Source: Acidimicrobiaceae bacterium
GTDB lineage: Bacteria > Actinomycetota > Acidimicrobiia > Acidimicrobiales > Bog-793
Assembly (NCBI GenBank): GCA_027306715.1
Contig: DAHUZG010000413.1
Coordinates: 1-8,553 of the forward strand
Direction of reading: 5' to 3'
Length of the DNA stretch: 8,553 nucleotides
In this document: piece by piece, positions 7,468 to 8,553 of the stretch
Layout of the letters: each line of letters starts with the position of its first letter
How positions within the stretch are numbered: the stretch's first letter is position 1
Position numbers and translations under genes: made by a program
Notes under the pieces: model-generated
The model's input: the letters and a program-made list of their open reading frames with translations, nothing else
What the model was told of the DNA's origin: nothing
Databases searched by the model: none

Positions 7468-7998
7468 TCAGAGGGACCGCTTCCCGCTCGGAGACGAGGA
7501 ACCCGGGCCGGGCCGGAAGAACGGGTTGAAAGGCTCGAGCCCGGCGGCCACCGCCTCGTCGACCGTCGGCAGGCCGGCACGGCCGTTGCGCAGCGCGTGC
7601 AGGGTCGCCTCGGTGTTGTTCTCGAACACGGCTTCGTCGTCAAAGGCGGCAGGGTTGACCCACACCGCCGCGATGACGACGAGGTCGGCACAGTGCGCCG
7701 GCTCGATCGTCCCCTCGGCGACGGCGCGGGCGACGCCGCGGGCGACGCCTGCCTGCGCGGCGCCCCAGGTCAGCTCGCCGTGGCGGTCGCCGGTGATCGA
7801 AGCCTTGTTGACAAAGAGGGTCGGCGGCACGGCGCCGACGCCCGGGCGGCCGACGACGACGAACGGGGCGTGGCCGCTGCTCGGTGTGGCGAGCGCTTCG
7901 GCCCAGGCGGTCCCGACCGGGCCGGTGCGCTCGCCGAGCACGGTGTTCACATGGGCGGCGTTGGTGCCCTCTCCGACGAACGACTCGCCGATCTGCAT
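7468..7998 (-). CDS. fae: Formaldehyde-activating enzyme (Fae) family protein
   Basis: A 176-residue soluble protein, close to the usual Fae length of about 170. Characterised Fae condenses formaldehyde with tetrahydromethanopterin to methylene-tetrahydromethanopterin. Matching features run through the whole protein: IGESFVGEG (3-11), AAH (14-16) whose His16 aligns with the catalytic histidine, TLFVNKASI (60-68), WGAAQAGVA (78-86) where Fae has FGPAQHGVA, and AVAEGTI (92-98) followed by ADLVVIAAVWV. Two sites differ from Methylorubrum Fae: the residue two after the histidine is Asn, not Asp, and the 'AQHG' histidine is Ala. The acceptor could therefore be another pterin, or the protein could belong to the Fae-like paralogues of unknown role. 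The tail after about residue 162 is non-conserved. ATG at 7998 is chosen because GGGAGGAG lies 5 bases upstream; a start at 8013 would add five residues. It overlaps the dehydrogenase stop by one base (TGATG) and leads directly into the lyase gene. Confidence 0.85.
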   Translation of the reverse strand: MQIGESFVGEGTNAAHVNTVLGERTGPVGTAWAEALATPSSGHAPFVVVGRPGVGAVPPTLFVNKASITGDRHGELTWGAAQAGVARGVARAVAEGTIEPAHCADLVVIAAVWVNPAAFDDEAVFENNTEATLHALRNGRAGLPTVDEAVAAGLEPFNPFFRPGPGSSSPSGKRSL

Positions 7999-8553
7999 CA
8001 CCACTCCTCCCACGGTCGCAGCACGCCGCGTGCGACGACGCCGGCGTTCATGTCGGCGAAGGCGTCGTTCACCTTCTCGAGCGGGTAGCGCCGCGTGATC
8101 AGCCTCTCGAGGGGAAGGCGCCCGTCGGCGTGGAGCCGCAGGATCATCGCCATGTCGAGCTGCGGGCGTGACGAGCCGTAGAAGCTGCCGGTGAGGACCT
8201 TCTCGGAGCGGACGACGTCGGGCCAGTCGATGCCCGCAATCGAGCCACCGGGCGGCAGGCCGACGCCGACGACGGTGCCGCCGGGGCGCACCGCGGCGAC
8301 GGCGAGGGCGACGAGCGAGCTCAGCCCGGCGGCCTCGATCGCGACATCGGGGCCGCCGCCGGTCGAGGCGCGCAGCTCGTCGAGAAGGTTCGGGTCGGAG
8401 CTGTCGAGCGCCGCCGTCGCGCCGAGCTCGATCGCCAGGTCCCGCTTGTCGGCTACCGGCTCGACCGCGATCACCTGTGCCGCACCCGCCAGACGGGCCG
8501 CCATCACGGCCGCGAGCCCTACGCCGCCGGCGCCGATCACCACCACGCTCGAG
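7998..8553 (-). CDS. Zinc-type (MDR superfamily) alcohol dehydrogenase, C-terminal 184 residues (5' end outside window)
   Basis: The frame is open from the right edge to TGA at 8000-7998. It starts in the Rossmann fold with VVVIGAGGVGL, the dinucleotide-binding glycine motif. It then has an acidic residue at the end of the second strand (AVEPVADK) and the family-typical ELGATAALD. The tail GSFYGSSRPQLDM, followed by a 'GRLPLERLITRRYPLEKVNDAF' segment, resembles class III-like and other actinobacterial NAD-dependent zinc alcohol dehydrogenases. The zinc-binding GHE region and substrate pocket lie beyond the window, so the substrate is undefined. Roughly half of a usual 360-residue enzyme is visible. 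The gene's stop overlaps the fae start, which suggests co-expression and makes an aldehyde or formaldehyde-related oxidation plausible. That is inference from context only. Confidence 0.85.
   Translation of the reverse strand, partial: SSVVVIGAGGVGLAAVMAARLAGAAQVIAVEPVADKRDLAIELGATAALDSSDPNLLDELRASTGGGPDVAIEAAGLSSLVALAVAAVRPGGTVVGVGLPPGGSIAGIDWPDVVRSEKVLTGSFYGSSRPQLDMAMILRLHADGRLPLERLITRRYPLEKVNDAFADMNAGVVARGVLRPWEEW
8004..8011 (-). promoter_or_regulatory. Strong ribosome binding site of the fae gene inside the dehydrogenase 3' end
   Basis: On the minus strand GGGAGGAG is followed by 5 bases and ATG at 7998-7996. It is the clearest Shine-Dalgarno sequence in the window and fixes the fae start at 7998. 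Its strength suggests Fae can be translated efficiently on its own, not only by coupling to the dehydrogenase. Confidence 0.7.

Noticed and set aside
5943..7691. Minus-strand open frame of 582 codons overlapping the lyase in another frame
   Set aside because: The translation is almost only Arg, Pro, Ala and Gly, with no motif, while the alternative frame gives the collinear lyase.
7223..8098. Plus-strand open frames of 291 and 238 codons opposite fae and the lyase start
   Set aside because: No domain is recognisable, they lie antisense to well-supported genes, and their composition is that of GC-rich shadow frames.

Overview
The window is GC-rich DNA (well above 65% G+C by eye, not counted) with strongly GC-biased third codon positions. 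GTG and TTG starts, 1-8 base gene overlaps, a Tat-type signal on the binding protein and a fused DppD-DppF ATPase all suggest an actinobacterium or close relative. I cannot name the genus. There are no tRNA, rRNA, CRISPR or insertion sequences, and no gene-free stretch longer than about 100 bases.

Layout: the plus strand carries only the last 64 codons of an imidazolonepropionase (HutI)-like amidohydrolase, ending at 195. A perfect GC-rich hairpin lies in the short gap after it. Everything else is on the minus strand and forms one apparent operon that enters from the right edge. In transcription order it holds: the C-terminal half of a zinc-type alcohol dehydrogenase; a formaldehyde-activating enzyme (Fae) homologue; a histidine ammonia-lyase superfamily protein; the two permeases (DppB-like and DppC-like) and the double ATPase of a dipeptide/oligopeptide-type ABC importer; and, after a 92-base gap with a fresh ribosome binding site, the importer's binding protein. 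Junctions from the dehydrogenase to the ATPase overlap by a few bases or nearly so, which suggests translational coupling.

The most interesting gene is the ammonia-lyase homologue. The fold-defining motifs are present, but the Ala-Ser-Gly triad that cyclises into the MIO cofactor is absent: the conserved loop reads GSVGEADLGPLA instead of GSVGASGDLAPLA. Residues equivalent to Asn195 and Tyr280 of Pseudomonas HutH are also replaced, by Asp and Leu. It is therefore unlikely to be an ordinary histidine ammonia-lyase. Within this superfamily ergothionase, which eliminates trimethylamine from ergothioneine, is known to work without MIO.

Working model (inference): the importer brings in a histidine-related compound, perhaps an N-methylated betaine such as hercynine or ergothioneine. 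The MIO-less lyase removes its amine, Hut-type enzymes process the ring acid, and Fae plus the dehydrogenase handle one-carbon units (formaldehyde) from methylamine breakdown. None of the substrates can be proved from this sequence, and the enzymes that would demethylate the amine are not in the window.
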